Shown: positions 22,722-31,900 of the stretch, one piece after another
How positions within the stretch are numbered: the stretch's first letter is position 1
Layout: every line of letters starts with the position of its first letter
Source: a virus
Direction: 5' to 3' (one strand)
DNA length: 38,425 nt
IMG/VR virus record: IMGVR_UViG_3300000553_000113
Coordinates: 1-38,425 of that record
Made by a program: the position numbers and the translations under genes
The notes under the pieces: generated by a model
What the model was told of the DNA's origin: nothing
What the model saw: only the letters and a program-made list of their open reading frames with translations
Databases searched by the model: none

Positions 22722-23618
22722 ATGTCAACATTTACTCAACTAGATTCTAACAATATTGTTATTAATCTCATCCCTGTTTCAGATGCAGATTCTCCAACAG
22801 AACAAGATGGAATTAATTTTTGCACACAAACATTTGGTGTAGGAAATTATGTAGAAACATATCCAATTGGAAACAAGAGACGCAGATTTGCTCGTATTGG
22901 AGATATGTATGATGCAAAAACTAATGCGTTTTATAGTCCAAATATAACTCAAAACTATAAAAACCAAGTTCGTTATATAAATCTACCTAATGGAGATTCA
23001 TTTTGTGTTTTGTATCGTTGTGCCAGTTCGTTGTTTACAGGACTTATTGCACAAACATACTTTGGGAAAGCAGGGAATGGACAAGCTGTATCAAATATTC
23101 ATGGATTGCCAATGACTCCCACTCCCACAGGAACTCCTTATGCCATTATTCGTGATCCTGTTAGCAGGTTTGTTTCTGCTTATGCACTAGGAACAGGTGG
23201 TGTTCCTGCATGGTATCCAGTTGGTGATTTTATTGATTGGCTTATCCAGCAAGACCAAACAAAACTGAATGCTCACTTTGTTTCTCAAACACGACTCCTT
23301 GGAGACAGCATACCATCAAACATTGTATTCCAAGATTTTTCCAAGGATCTTACTCCGCTTGCAGTAACTCTCGGATTGCCAACTCCCTTGAAAGTTAAGA
23401 ACGCTTCCAAACCAGAAAAGAAACCAACACTCACAGCAGATCAGATTTCAACACTTCAAAATTTCTATGCTGACGATGTTGCACTTTATGCACAAGTATC
23501 AGCACAACCTGCCATAGTTACTCCGACTCCTGCTCCTGCTACGGATTCAACGACCACGGATGCGACTGCAAATCCAGTTGATAATTCAGCAAATCCTGAT
23601 ACAACAACTACACCATAA
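22722..23618 (+). CDS. Sulfotransferase-like protein with virion-type N-terminal domain
   Basis: A 298-residue protein. Residues 1-75 resemble a short domain common in phage fibre regions (NNIVINLIPVSDADS... IGDMYDAKTNAFYSP). Residues 85-255 resemble a PAPS-dependent sulfotransferase: YRCASSLFTGLIAQTYF in place of the 5'-phosphosulfate loop, and YAIIRDPVSRFVSAYA with R144 in the 3'-phosphate motif RDP-x-SRF-x-S-x-Y. The usual Lys of the first loop appears as Arg, so activity is uncertain. The last 40 residues are Thr/Pro-rich. The fusion of virion domain and sulfotransferase is unusual. Confidence 0.65.
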   Translation: MSTFTQLDSNNIVINLIPVSDADSPTEQDGINFCTQTFGVGNYVETYPIGNKRRRFARIGDMYDAKTNAFYSPNITQNYKNQVRYINLPNGDSFCVLYRCASSLFTGLIAQTYFGKAGNGQAVSNIHGLPMTPTPTGTPYAIIRDPVSRFVSAYALGTGGVPAWYPVGDFIDWLIQQDQTKLNAHFVSQTRLLGDSIPSNIVFQDFSKDLTPLAVTLGLPTPLKVKNASKPEKKPTLTADQISTLQNFYADDVALYAQVSAQPAIVTPTPAPATDSTTTDATANPVDNSANPDTTTTP

Positions 23619-23779
23619 TGCATTCTTCAGGACAAACACCTCTCCTTGGAGCCGCAACGAGTGCTAGTTTTTTATTGTTCTCGTTTGTCCCTGAAGTCCC
23701 TCCTCTTGCTCAATGGATCTGCCTTTTGCTGTCAGCAACGGCATCTGTCCTAACGATCATCAAGCAGTCACACAAATGA
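23618..23779 (+). CDS. 53-residue membrane protein, holin-like
   Basis: A short gene whose ATG overlaps the upstream stop (TAATG) and whose TGA overlaps the next start (ATGA). It encodes MHSSGQTPLLGAATSASFLL followed by a turn (PEVPP) and a second hydrophobic segment WICLLLSATASVLTII, ending KQSHK. Two membrane helices, small size and place at the head of the lysis block suit a class II holin. The family is not recognised. Confidence 0.65.
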   Translation: MHSSGQTPLLGAATSASFLLFSFVPEVPPLAQWICLLLSATASVLTIIKQSHK

Positions 23780-23967
23780 AAAAGACTTGGGAAGCATTAC
23801 TTCCATTTCTAGGAACAATACTAATGATTCTAGGAGGTTGTACGCATGTCCCATCTTCAATTTCAGTAGCTCCAGCAGTAGACAACATTTCTGCGGTTCA
23901 AGGAAATCTTTCTGCGGTTGACAGCAAGTCAGTCGTGATCGAACAATGGCTGAAAACACAGAAATGA
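23776..23967 (+). CDS. Rz1-like outer-membrane spanin lipoprotein
   Basis: A 63-residue protein with a lipoprotein signal: MKKTW, hydrophobic LLPFLGTILMI, lipobox LGGC with C22. A short periplasmic part follows (NISAVQGNLSAVDSKSVVIE). The ATG at 23776 overlaps the upstream stop; a longer frame from 23713 lacks any signal ahead of this point. Outer-membrane spanin subunits are small lipoproteins like this and help fuse inner and outer membranes at lysis, which implies a host with two membranes. Confidence 0.65.
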   Translation: MKKTWEALLPFLGTILMILGGCTHVPSSISVAPAVDNISAVQGNLSAVDSKSVVIEQWLKTQK

Positions 23968-24401
23968 AAAGAATAGCATTAGCAATTTTATTTGTCATGG
24001 CAGTCGGTGTTCAAGCTACAACGATAACTAAAAATGACATTATCAAGACGATTGAACATCAGCGTCAACTAGTCCACCAAGCTCAAGATGAAGCGTCTGC
24101 CGCCAAGCAGGAGCTTGTGGTAGTTCAGGAAGCAGTCAACGCACAGACGGCGAAGCTACATAACACTGAAAACCAACTAGACATCACTCGCAAGGAGTTG
24201 TCAGATGTTCGTCATCATTTCCACCTATTGCTATTGATCTGCTCTAGTTGCATTGGGTTCATTGTGTTTGCCAGCATTCAGAGGTTTTCTTCAATTCTCC
24301 TTGCCTTCTATCCTCCTGCACTAGCCTCTGACTGGTTTATCTCTATCGGTGCTGGAATTGTAGCAGGAGGGGTGGCATGGAGCCTTCTAGGTCATCTGTA
24401 G
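23964..24401 (+). CDS. Coiled-coil protein with signal peptide and C-terminal membrane segments, possible inner spanin
   Basis: The preferred start 23964 overlaps the lipoprotein stop as ATGA and gives 145 residues: signal peptide MKRIALAILFVMAVGVQA, a coiled coil (HQAQDEASAAKQELVVVQEA, KLHNTENQLDITRKELSDV) and two hydrophobic segments at the end (LLLLICSSCIGFIVF, FISIGAGIVAGGVAWSLL). An ATG at 23946 would add six residues ahead of the signal. The coiled coil next to a lipoprotein suits a spanin partner, but the membrane segments are at the opposite end from lambda Rz. Function is inference. Confidence 0.6.
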   Translation: MKRIALAILFVMAVGVQATTITKNDIIKTIEHQRQLVHQAQDEASAAKQELVVVQEAVNAQTAKLHNTENQLDITRKELSDVRHHFHLLLLICSSCIGFIVFASIQRFSSILLAFYPPALASDWFISIGAGIVAGGVAWSLLGHL

Positions 24402-24766
24402 TCAAGAACAAGCTAGAGCAAAAGCCACTTGGCTCAAAGAAAGCGATCTATGCAATCTTTGCCTCGGTTTCTGTCCTGATTGTTTTCATTGGTTCTGCGT
24501 TTTTGATCCTAACCCACGCAGAGGTGGCAAAAGATATTGTGGAATTGGCGAATCTTGTAGTTCTTTTCTTCGGAGCGATAACAACAACCCTAATCACAGG
24601 ACAAGCAGCAATGGATTGGAAGGCAATATCGGCACTTCAACACATGGATCAGGATTCTAATGAAAGAATAGAAAGCAATCAGGCATTACCTGAATACGAA
24701 TCTAACACAACGGAGCTTCGGCGTGATCCAAAAGACTATTTGATGTCACATGACACCTCGTTTTAA
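24377..24766 (+). CDS. Holin-like two-helix membrane protein
   Basis: A 129-residue protein with a short basic N-terminus, helix one AIYAIFASVSVLIVFIGSAF, helix two LANLVVLFFGAITTTLI and a hydrophilic acidic C-terminus. It overlaps the upstream gene by 25 bases and the endolysin by 17. Size, topology and direct contact with the endolysin gene suggest the holin; the 53-residue protein upstream is the competing candidate. Confidence 0.6.
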   Translation: MEPSRSSVVKNKLEQKPLGSKKAIYAIFASVSVLIVFIGSAFLILTHAEVAKDIVELANLVVLFFGAITTTLITGQAAMDWKAISALQHMDQDSNERIESNQALPEYESNTTELRRDPKDYLMSHDTSF

Positions 24767-25241
24767 GAATTTTCTGCCATTCATATTTGAGCATGAATGC
24801 GAATTTGCAAAGGGGCATTATGGCGACTACAACTATGTCATATCTGAAGAAGTTCAGGGAGATGACGGAGGAGTAACAAAGTGGGGATGTGACTACAGAG
24901 AATTTAGCCAACCTCCATTTAATCTAACCGAGGACGATATACGCAATCTTACAATGCAAGGTGCTACTAATTTGTATTGGCAGAATTGGAGTAGATTGAA
25001 TGTCGAGCAATTACAATATCCATTAGGAGAAGTGTGGTTTAATTGCAAAGTGGTTTGCGGAAAACACCAAGCAAATCTAATACTAGAACGAACAGGACAA
25101 AACGCACTTGCATTTATAAATGACCAAAAACGAGTCAACTCATTGATTGTAAAGGCACATCCGAATGATCAGAAATTTTTAGCAGGGTGGAACAATAGGC
25201 TTGACGATCTTATTAAATATCTGCATCTCCAACAGGCGTGA
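24750..25241 (+). CDS. Endolysin, GH108-type N-acetylmuramidase
   Basis: A 163-residue enzyme that cuts peptidoglycan at the end of infection. FLPFIFEHECEFAKGHYGDY carries the catalytic Glu (E16 in the HEGG-equivalent HECE), followed by QGDDGGVTKWGCDYREF, the DpGG-x-TxxG motif of the GH108 family. The C-terminal half (VWFNCKVVCGKHQANLIL ... FLAGWNNRLDDLIKYL) matches the peptidoglycan-binding domain usually joined to GH108. No signal peptide, so it relies on a holin. Confidence 0.8.
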   Translation: MTPRFKNFLPFIFEHECEFAKGHYGDYNYVISEEVQGDDGGVTKWGCDYREFSQPPFNLTEDDIRNLTMQGATNLYWQNWSRLNVEQLQYPLGEVWFNCKVVCGKHQANLILERTGQNALAFINDQKRVNSLIVKAHPNDQKFLAGWNNRLDDLIKYLHLQQA

Positions 25242-25504
25242 ACCATCCCAAACCTGAATCCGTGACGCAAGAAGCATGGGATGCGTTAAGGAATTCAATG
25301 CTAATCATTACGGAACATTTTTCCAATGTGGCAATTTTTGTGAATTGGGTAAATGACGATGGAGAAACAAAGCACGGAGAAATATTGGAAGGTAATGCAT
25401 TCGCATTACGCCATCATATTGAGAAATACCTAGATGGTGATTTCCTGCCAGATGAAATTGATGCTGAAGATGAAGATGATAAACCAAAACAAACGAAAAT
25501 ATGA
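25238..25504 (+). CDS. 88-residue acidic hypothetical protein
   Basis: Starts at a GTG that overlaps the endolysin TGA (GTGA) and ends at an ATGA overlap with the phosphoesterase. It has NHPKPESVTQEAWDALRN, a central beta part FVNWVNDDGETKHGEILE and an acidic tail DAEDEDDKPKQT. No membrane segment. The family is not recognised, and coupling on both sides is all that can be said. Confidence 0.65.
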   Translation: MNHPKPESVTQEAWDALRNSMLIITEHFSNVAIFVNWVNDDGETKHGEILEGNAFALRHHIEKYLDGDFLPDEIDAEDEDDKPKQTKI

Positions 25505-26394
25505 TAAAAATAAAAAAGAAGAGTTGGAAATTTAGTGAGTCAAATAGGAATGTTCATGTATTAGACATAAATCTTCCCTATGTAGGAGATGAGCAGTGGG
25601 TATTGCTACAAACTGATTGTCATTGGGACAATCCAAAGTGTGACAGGGATAAAATGAAAGAGCATCTTGATTTAGCACTGGAAAGGAACGCACCAGTAAT
25701 TGATGCAGGAGATTTTTTCTGTGCCATGCAGGGAAAGTACGATAAACGCTCAAGCAAAAAGGATCTGCGACCAGAACACGCAACAGGTAACTACCTTGAT
25801 TCACTGGTCAACACTGCGGCAGAGTGGCTAGATCCTTACAAGCATTTGTTGACCGTCAGAGGCAACGGAAATCACGAGTCAGCAATTCAAAAAAACCATG
25901 AGACTGATCTGAATGAAAGATTGGCAGAAAGGTTGCGAGTAGCAGGTGGAATCGCTAGGCGTGGTGGGTATTCAGGATACATACGTTTTTCAACAACTTG
26001 TGGAGGCAGAACAACATCACACAAACTCTGGTATTTCCACGGATCAGGAGGTGGCGGTCCTGTAACTCGTGGCGTAATTCAAACATCACGACAGGCAGTA
26101 TATATTGCTGATGCTGATTTTGTTTTCACAGGACATACTCATGATAGTTGGGTAATGCCAATCGAAAGAATCAAACTTGGAAGTGCAGACAACATTCAGC
26201 GATTTAGGCAGACGCATATAAAGGGAGCAGGATACAAAGAAGAATTTACAGATGGGTTTGGAGGATGGCATGTTGAAAGAGGTGGTGCTCCTAAACCAGT
26301 TGGAGCATGGTGGATGAGATTTCACTTTCCAAAAGGCACGCTAGAAAGCGGTCACACAAAGACAGCAGAAGTTGAATTAACAGAAGCAAGATAA
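25501..26394 (+). CDS. Calcineurin-like metallophosphoesterase
   Basis: A 297-residue enzyme with the full metal-binding set: D39-x-H41 in TDCHW, G70-D71 in DAGDFF, G-N-H-E at 123-126 (GNGNHE), H180 in YFHGSGG and G-H-T-H at 211-214. Such enzymes hydrolyse phosphodiesters or phosphomonoesters with two metals; phage versions have unknown substrates. It separates the lysis block from the tail-fibre gene. A link to nucleic acid processing or to cleaving cyclic-nucleotide defence signals is possible but unproven. Confidence 0.85.
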   Translation: MIKIKKKSWKFSESNRNVHVLDINLPYVGDEQWVLLQTDCHWDNPKCDRDKMKEHLDLALERNAPVIDAGDFFCAMQGKYDKRSSKKDLRPEHATGNYLDSLVNTAAEWLDPYKHLLTVRGNGNHESAIQKNHETDLNERLAERLRVAGGIARRGGYSGYIRFSTTCGGRTTSHKLWYFHGSGGGGPVTRGVIQTSRQAVYIADADFVFTGHTHDSWVMPIERIKLGSADNIQRFRQTHIKGAGYKEEFTDGFGGWHVERGGAPKPVGAWWMRFHFPKGTLESGHTKTAEVELTEAR

Positions 26395-26443
26395 TTGAAA
26401 ATCGTCTTTACAACCTAGCACCAAGACAATAGGATTCGGCATT

Positions 26444-28129
26444 ATGTCATGTGGATGCAATACTAATAGCGGATATGGTTATGGAGGGATTTGCCCTGAC
26501 ATTCCTTATCCTTCTATATCTGCTGAATCAGTACCTTCAGCAATCAACAACCTAACCTATTCTCTTTATGGGTTGGTTACGAAGAGCATCGTAAATGGTC
26601 AGATCGTTTGGACTACTCCTTGTGATGGGACATACCCTAATTTTACAGGCACAATCAACGGATTGACTCGCAACGCTGGTGAGGGACTTCTTTGCTACAT
26701 CCTGCGTGGAATGAACACTCTTGTTACTCAAACACCAACATTTACAAGTGTTACGGCAGGGAACTATATTGCGAATGAATCACTCTTGCTTCCTTCCAAC
26801 ATTGGAGCATATAGCTATGGAACTTTAAGCTACAACGACACAAATGTTGTTTCTAGCTACTCTGCAAGCGTTAATTCATACCTTCAGAGTGTTTTCCAAA
26901 ACACCAGTAACGGATATTTGGCATCTACTGACATTGTCCTTTCAAACGACAAGGGAACTTACTCAACATATTATGGAAATCTAGGAATCAATAGTTCTGG
27001 ATTCAATTTGTTTACTGGAGTGGGAAGCATTTCAGGAACAACGATGACAATTACTTCAGTTGTCAGTGGTGGAATTGCTGTAGGAATGAACATTACTATT
27101 CCATTACATGGTTTTGTCGTTACTGCACAGACAAGTGGAACTACTGGTGGAATTGGAACTTACACAATCACTAATCCTGATGGTGCATCTGCTGGTGCAG
27201 GAACAACTCTAACTGGAGCAGGAATCGGTAGTTTCAATATCGCTAATGCAACATATTTGTCTGCAACTAATGGTGATCTTGTTATAGGAACAACTGGCAC
27301 TAACGCAATTCATTTTGCTATTGCAGGAGGGTCTGCAACGCCAACAATATCATCAACAAATGCCACATACGATGCTTTAACTATTGGCACTGATAATAGT
27401 TTAACATTTTATGGGAAAATTATATTAAGAAATACTATTTCAGGAAATACTGGAGTAGGTGTTTCAGGTAATATTTTCACAAGTGGAGGAACTACAAATC
27501 CTCCTTCTTGGACTGATCCAACAACTATTACTATTGGAACTGCTACGAACATCGCAGGAGGAACAGCAGGAAGTGTTCCTTATCAAACTGCGGCAGGTGC
27601 TACCAATCAACTATCAATCGGAACTGCTGGACAAATCCTTGTAGTAAATAGCGGAGCAACTGCTCCTTCTTGGGGAACAGATCACTCTGGAATCACAACA
27701 TCAGTTTCTGGTGCATCAGCAGGATATGTCGGAGAAGTAATCAAACTCACTCTTGTTGGAGCAGGCACAATGAGTTCTGGAACAACTGGAACGCTTTTTA
27801 ACTCAACAAGTCTTACAGCAGGTGATTGGGAAATTTACGGAACTGCAAGTGTTGCGGCAACTGGATTGTCAGTTGCAGGGAACACAAACATTTTAATTGG
27901 TGTGACTGCTGCTGGATCAACCACTGCTCCTGTCGCTGGTCAAAGGTTCTCTTTCCCAATAATTACTGCTCTTACCACTACATCTTTTGGTTTTGAGCAA
28001 GCACTTCCTCCAATTCAGTATCTTCAAACGACTGCAAATGCCACTATTTATTTGCAATATACAATGCCAACCTTTTCAGCAGGATCAGCAACCGCTAACG
28101 CAAACATTTGGGCACGCAGAATGCGATAA
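26444..28129 (+). CDS. Tail fibre protein
   Basis: A 561-residue Gly/Thr/Ser/Asn-rich beta protein. It starts MSCGCNTNSGYGYGGICPD (Cys-rich), then an attachment-like region, then SSYSASVNSYLQSVFQNTSN...DIVLSNDKGTYSTYYGNLGINSSGF and NGDLVIGTTGTNAIHFA, a pattern I know from marine phage tail fibres and baseplate spikes. The rear third is a different beta domain (EVIKLTLVGAGTMSSGTTGT) ending NIWARRMR. It probably binds the host surface. Preceded by a 49-base gap without an evident site. Confidence 0.7.
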   Translation: MSCGCNTNSGYGYGGICPDIPYPSISAESVPSAINNLTYSLYGLVTKSIVNGQIVWTTPCDGTYPNFTGTINGLTRNAGEGLLCYILRGMNTLVTQTPTFTSVTAGNYIANESLLLPSNIGAYSYGTLSYNDTNVVSSYSASVNSYLQSVFQNTSNGYLASTDIVLSNDKGTYSTYYGNLGINSSGFNLFTGVGSISGTTMTITSVVSGGIAVGMNITIPLHGFVVTAQTSGTTGGIGTYTITNPDGASAGAGTTLTGAGIGSFNIANATYLSATNGDLVIGTTGTNAIHFAIAGGSATPTISSTNATYDALTIGTDNSLTFYGKIILRNTISGNTGVGVSGNIFTSGGTTNPPSWTDPTTITIGTATNIAGGTAGSVPYQTAAGATNQLSIGTAGQILVVNSGATAPSWGTDHSGITTSVSGASAGYVGEVIKLTLVGAGTMSSGTTGTLFNSTSLTAGDWEIYGTASVAATGLSVAGNTNILIGVTAAGSTTAPVAGQRFSFPIITALTTTSFGFEQALPPIQYLQTTANATIYLQYTMPTFSAGSATANANIWARRMR

Positions 28130-28141
28130 AAAAACAAAACT

Positions 28142-28561
28142 ATGGGATACGAAACAGAAAAAATGGAAGTGCCAGAAGATTTCACTGATCTTGGCGAGGA
28201 CATGACGAAAATGCACGGAATGCATGCAGTAGATGCATCTGCCGCCGCAGAGAAAAACCATGACACTCCTAAAGTTTACTATCCAGAACTGCATTTTGAG
28301 GGAGAACACGCTCAACACCTTGCTAAACACCTAAAGGATCACGGAACTGCTGTTATTCACTACAAAAAAGTAAGTGAAAGCACTCACCATGATACTCGTC
28401 ATGGAAAAAGTGAGACTCGTCACAAGGTTGGAATCCAAATTCACGGAATTCGTGCAGAGGAAGCCAAAGGTGATAAGATGACTCGGGAAACAGAAAAAGA
28501 ACCATTGAGCGATTCTGATGCAATCGACAAGGGATTAGAAGCAGCATCAGAAAACGCATAA
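28142..28561 (+). CDS. Staple-like small capsid protein with AIDKGL tail
   Basis: A 139-residue His-rich protein. KVYYPELHFEGEHAQHLAKH followed by a beta stretch AVIHYKKVSEST...KVGIQIHGIRA resembles small phage proteins annotated as capsid staple proteins (YP-x-L start, short barrel). The C-terminus LSDSDAIDKGLEAASENA repeats the scaffold tail motif. The gene lies between the fibre and the neck adaptor. The staple match is from memory of short motifs and is moderate; the shared tail supports a head location. Confidence 0.55.
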   Translation: MGYETEKMEVPEDFTDLGEDMTKMHGMHAVDASAAAEKNHDTPKVYYPELHFEGEHAQHLAKHLKDHGTAVIHYKKVSESTHHDTRHGKSETRHKVGIQIHGIRAEEAKGDKMTRETEKEPLSDSDAIDKGLEAASENA

Positions 28562-28565
28562 CAAT

Positions 28566-28928
28566 ATGGCCGACAAAACAATGCCTCCTAACGATCCTAA
28601 CGAAAGCTCCGAAGGAAATCCTCAAATGGGTTCTGACATAGCTCCTGAAATGCCTCAAGATGGACAAGGCGAAGGATCTGTCATGATTTCTGTTCCTGAA
28701 AGTGCATTCAAGACAATGCATCAGATGATTGTTCAGATTGCACAGGGATTTGACCAACTTGCTCAAGGTGTTTACCAGCAAGCACAAGGTCAAGCTCCTG
28801 CACCTCAAGGCGAAATGGCTCCGCAAGCTCCTCAAGGTGGCATGGGTGGATCACAAGCTCCACAGGCAGGGTCTGACGAAGATTTCTTGAACGAGATTGC
28901 TCAACAAGGAAGCCAACGCAACCGCTAA
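28566..28928 (+). CDS. Pro/Gln/Gly/Ala-rich low-complexity protein
   Basis: A 120-residue protein, acidic and disordered at the start (PPNDPNESSEGNPQM), with a helical centre FKTMHQMIVQIAQGFDQLAQ and a PAPQGEMAPQAPQGG tail. No known domain. Following the staple-like gene and preceding the neck adaptor, it may be a minor head protein. A GGATC-rich stretch precedes the next start. Confidence 0.65.
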   Translation: MADKTMPPNDPNESSEGNPQMGSDIAPEMPQDGQGEGSVMISVPESAFKTMHQMIVQIAQGFDQLAQGVYQQAQGQAPAPQGEMAPQAPQGGMGGSQAPQAGSDEDFLNEIAQQGSQRNR

Positions 28929-28941
28929 AAGGATCTAACCG

Positions 28942-31900
28942 ATGTTCGTCTCGCAAATCATTGACGAGGCTAGCGAAATTCTTGCTACAACTGATCAAAC
29001 CAAGGTATTTCGCAAGCTAACTCAAGCGTTACAGGTTCTTATGGAATCTGGACACTATTTCCACACTAATGCGGAAGTAGATGTCTGCACAGGTTGGGAC
29101 GGACAAACAATTACTCTACCTCGTGGTATTGAAGTGCCACTAGCAGTCAATGTTGATGGATCTCCTTCTTATTTCAGAGGCAGACTCTTTCAATATCATG
29201 TAAACAAGGGAGGAATGTATTCTCCTGTGTCGTGGGCATGGGATGACAGAGGTTTTGTAGCGACTCTGATGGACATCAAGCTACCTAGCCAACTTATTGC
29301 AGTGGCAGAGCATCAAAGTGATGTTGGAAAAACTTTGCGTATCCTTGGAAATGATTCCAACAATCGACCACTACGCTCAACTGCCGCAGATGGCACTCCT
29401 GTGGATGGTTTAATAATACCAATTCACTCACGGAGTGATTTCCCATTTGGAACGATACAACCAGATGGAGTGACAATTAGCACTCGGTCAGCATCCATCA
29501 CGCCAATCAGCGAACTTCAATCATCGACGGCACACAATTTCCAATCAGGTCAATCAGTAGCATTCACCTCTAATTCTGGAACAATTCCTACTGGCTTGTC
29601 ATCAGGACAAACTTATTATGTCGGAGTAGTAAATTCTCTTGTTGTTCAGCTATATCAGAATGCTCTTGATGCACAAAACGCCAACAATCCCATTTCTTTC
29701 TCCAGCATTGTTGGTTCAACAACAAATGGATTGAAACTAACGGATGCAAGGACAACGCAATTACTGACTGCAATCAATCTGCAAGCAATTCCTACAATTT
29801 CGATTACCTCTGCTAATGAGGTAACATTTTCACTTGGTTCTGCAACTGCTTTGCCTTCTCCTCTTGTTGCATCTCAAGTTTATTTTGCACAATCTCTTGA
29901 TCCTTCAAATTTGCAAATCTACGGATCTCTTGCTGATGCAAACAATCAAACAAATCCAATTTTGCTTACTGGCAATAGCATAGGAGGTCAGCAACAATTC
30001 AATGTGGACATCAGAAAAGCGATGTCTCCAGTTACAAAACTTACTTTCTCTGTTCCTGATTATTTCTCAACTGGAGATGTTGTAGAGGCATACACGGCAG
30101 GAGGAACGCTACCAACTCCTCTTATCCAAGGACAGAACTACTATGTATATTCGATTGATCCTTACAACATCACACTGCACACAAATTCAGTAGACGCATC
30201 GACAGGATCTAATCCGATCATTTTCACAACTTCAGGAAGTGGTCAGAATTCAATCGTTAAACTGATTCCTGCATCTGTGAATGTCGGAGTAACAAATAAT
30301 GTTGCGTATACTCCTAGTGCATTCAGTTTGCAGACTCCAACAGGTAGCGGAGCAAGTGCGTTAGCAGTAGCAGTAGGTTCAGTAACTGCTGTTTCTATTA
30401 CTGCCGCTGGATCTGGTTACAATTCTGCTCCTACAATCAATTTTACTGCTCCTCCTGCTCCTCCTACTGGCACAAATCAGGAGACTAGGGTTGCACAAGG
30501 ATATGCCGTCATGGTTGGTAGCGGATCAAGTCAGACTGTCGGTTCAATCGTCATAACCGATGGTGGATTGGGATATACTTCTGCACCTGCAATTACTTTT
30601 AGCGGAGGATCGCCAACGACCACGGCATCAGCAACGGCAACGCTTACAAAATCCTTTATTTCTTACTTCTTAATCCTTTCTGGAGGTAGCAATTACACGA
30701 CTGCACCTCAAGTAACAATCACAGGAGGTGGAGGAACAGGAGCTACTGCAACGGCAAGTGTTGCAAATGGTCAACTTACGGCAATTAACATTGTTACAGA
30801 GGGAACAGGATACACCTCAAATCCATCAGTAACACTCACGCCTTCAACTGGTGTATTTGTTCAGTTTGCAAGCACAGGGACACTCCCATCTCCTCTAGTT
30901 GCTGGCACTGCATATCGTGCTGAAGCTCCTCTTTCTTCTACAAATGGCACATTCACAATCAAGGATGCATCATTCAATCCAGTTACGATTACTGACAATG
31001 GATCTGGTCAGTTCTACATCCAATTAAGTAGGACATTCGCAGTTACATTCAACAACGAATGGTCAGGAGATTTTTCAGGCAACACAAATGGAGATAAATT
31101 GTATTTCTCTTCTGATTATTTGTTCCCTGCAACGAATTCATCTCTAGGGTATGGATACATCACGAAGATCAACAACAACCTTGCTAAATTTTTTGCATCT
31201 CCCACAGATGCTACTGCTGGATTACCTGTAAAGACAGGATCTGTTGTGGTGACAAACGGAGGATACGGATACAGCAATTCTCCTTCAGTTTCATCAAGCG
31301 GAGGAGGAGGATCGGGTGCAACATTCAGTGCTTCTGTAACTGGTGGCGTAACTTCTTATACAATTAGCAAATCGGGAGCAGGTTATTTAACGCCTCCTGT
31401 AGCAGTTTTCTCTGGAGGAGGGGGAACTGGAGCAAGTGCTGTTACAACGATCGCTGGAGGCATTGTAACGAGCATACAGGTGCAATCAGCAGGAAGTGGA
31501 TACACAAGCAATCCAACTTTAACGCTAGGTTCACAATGGTCGGGTGCAATTTCAGGAGTTACTTATGTTTCTGGTCAAGCAGTGATACTGAATCAGCAAT
31601 TTACTGCAACAAGTGGTAATCTCTATACGGTCACTACGGCAGGAACACTTTCTAGCACATCTCCAACTGACACAACTGGCAATCCAGTATTAAACGGAAC
31701 TGCTTATGTTGCATACGCAGGATCTGGAGCAACTGCTAGCGTAAATGTTACCAATGTGATTTCTGCAATTAGCGTTACGGCAGGAGGTAGCAACTACGCA
31801 ACAATGCCTGTTCTAACGATCACAGATTCTACTGGAGTTGGAGCAACAGCAACTATTACTGACAATGCAATCCAAGTAACAGGAATCGGCACAGGACAGG

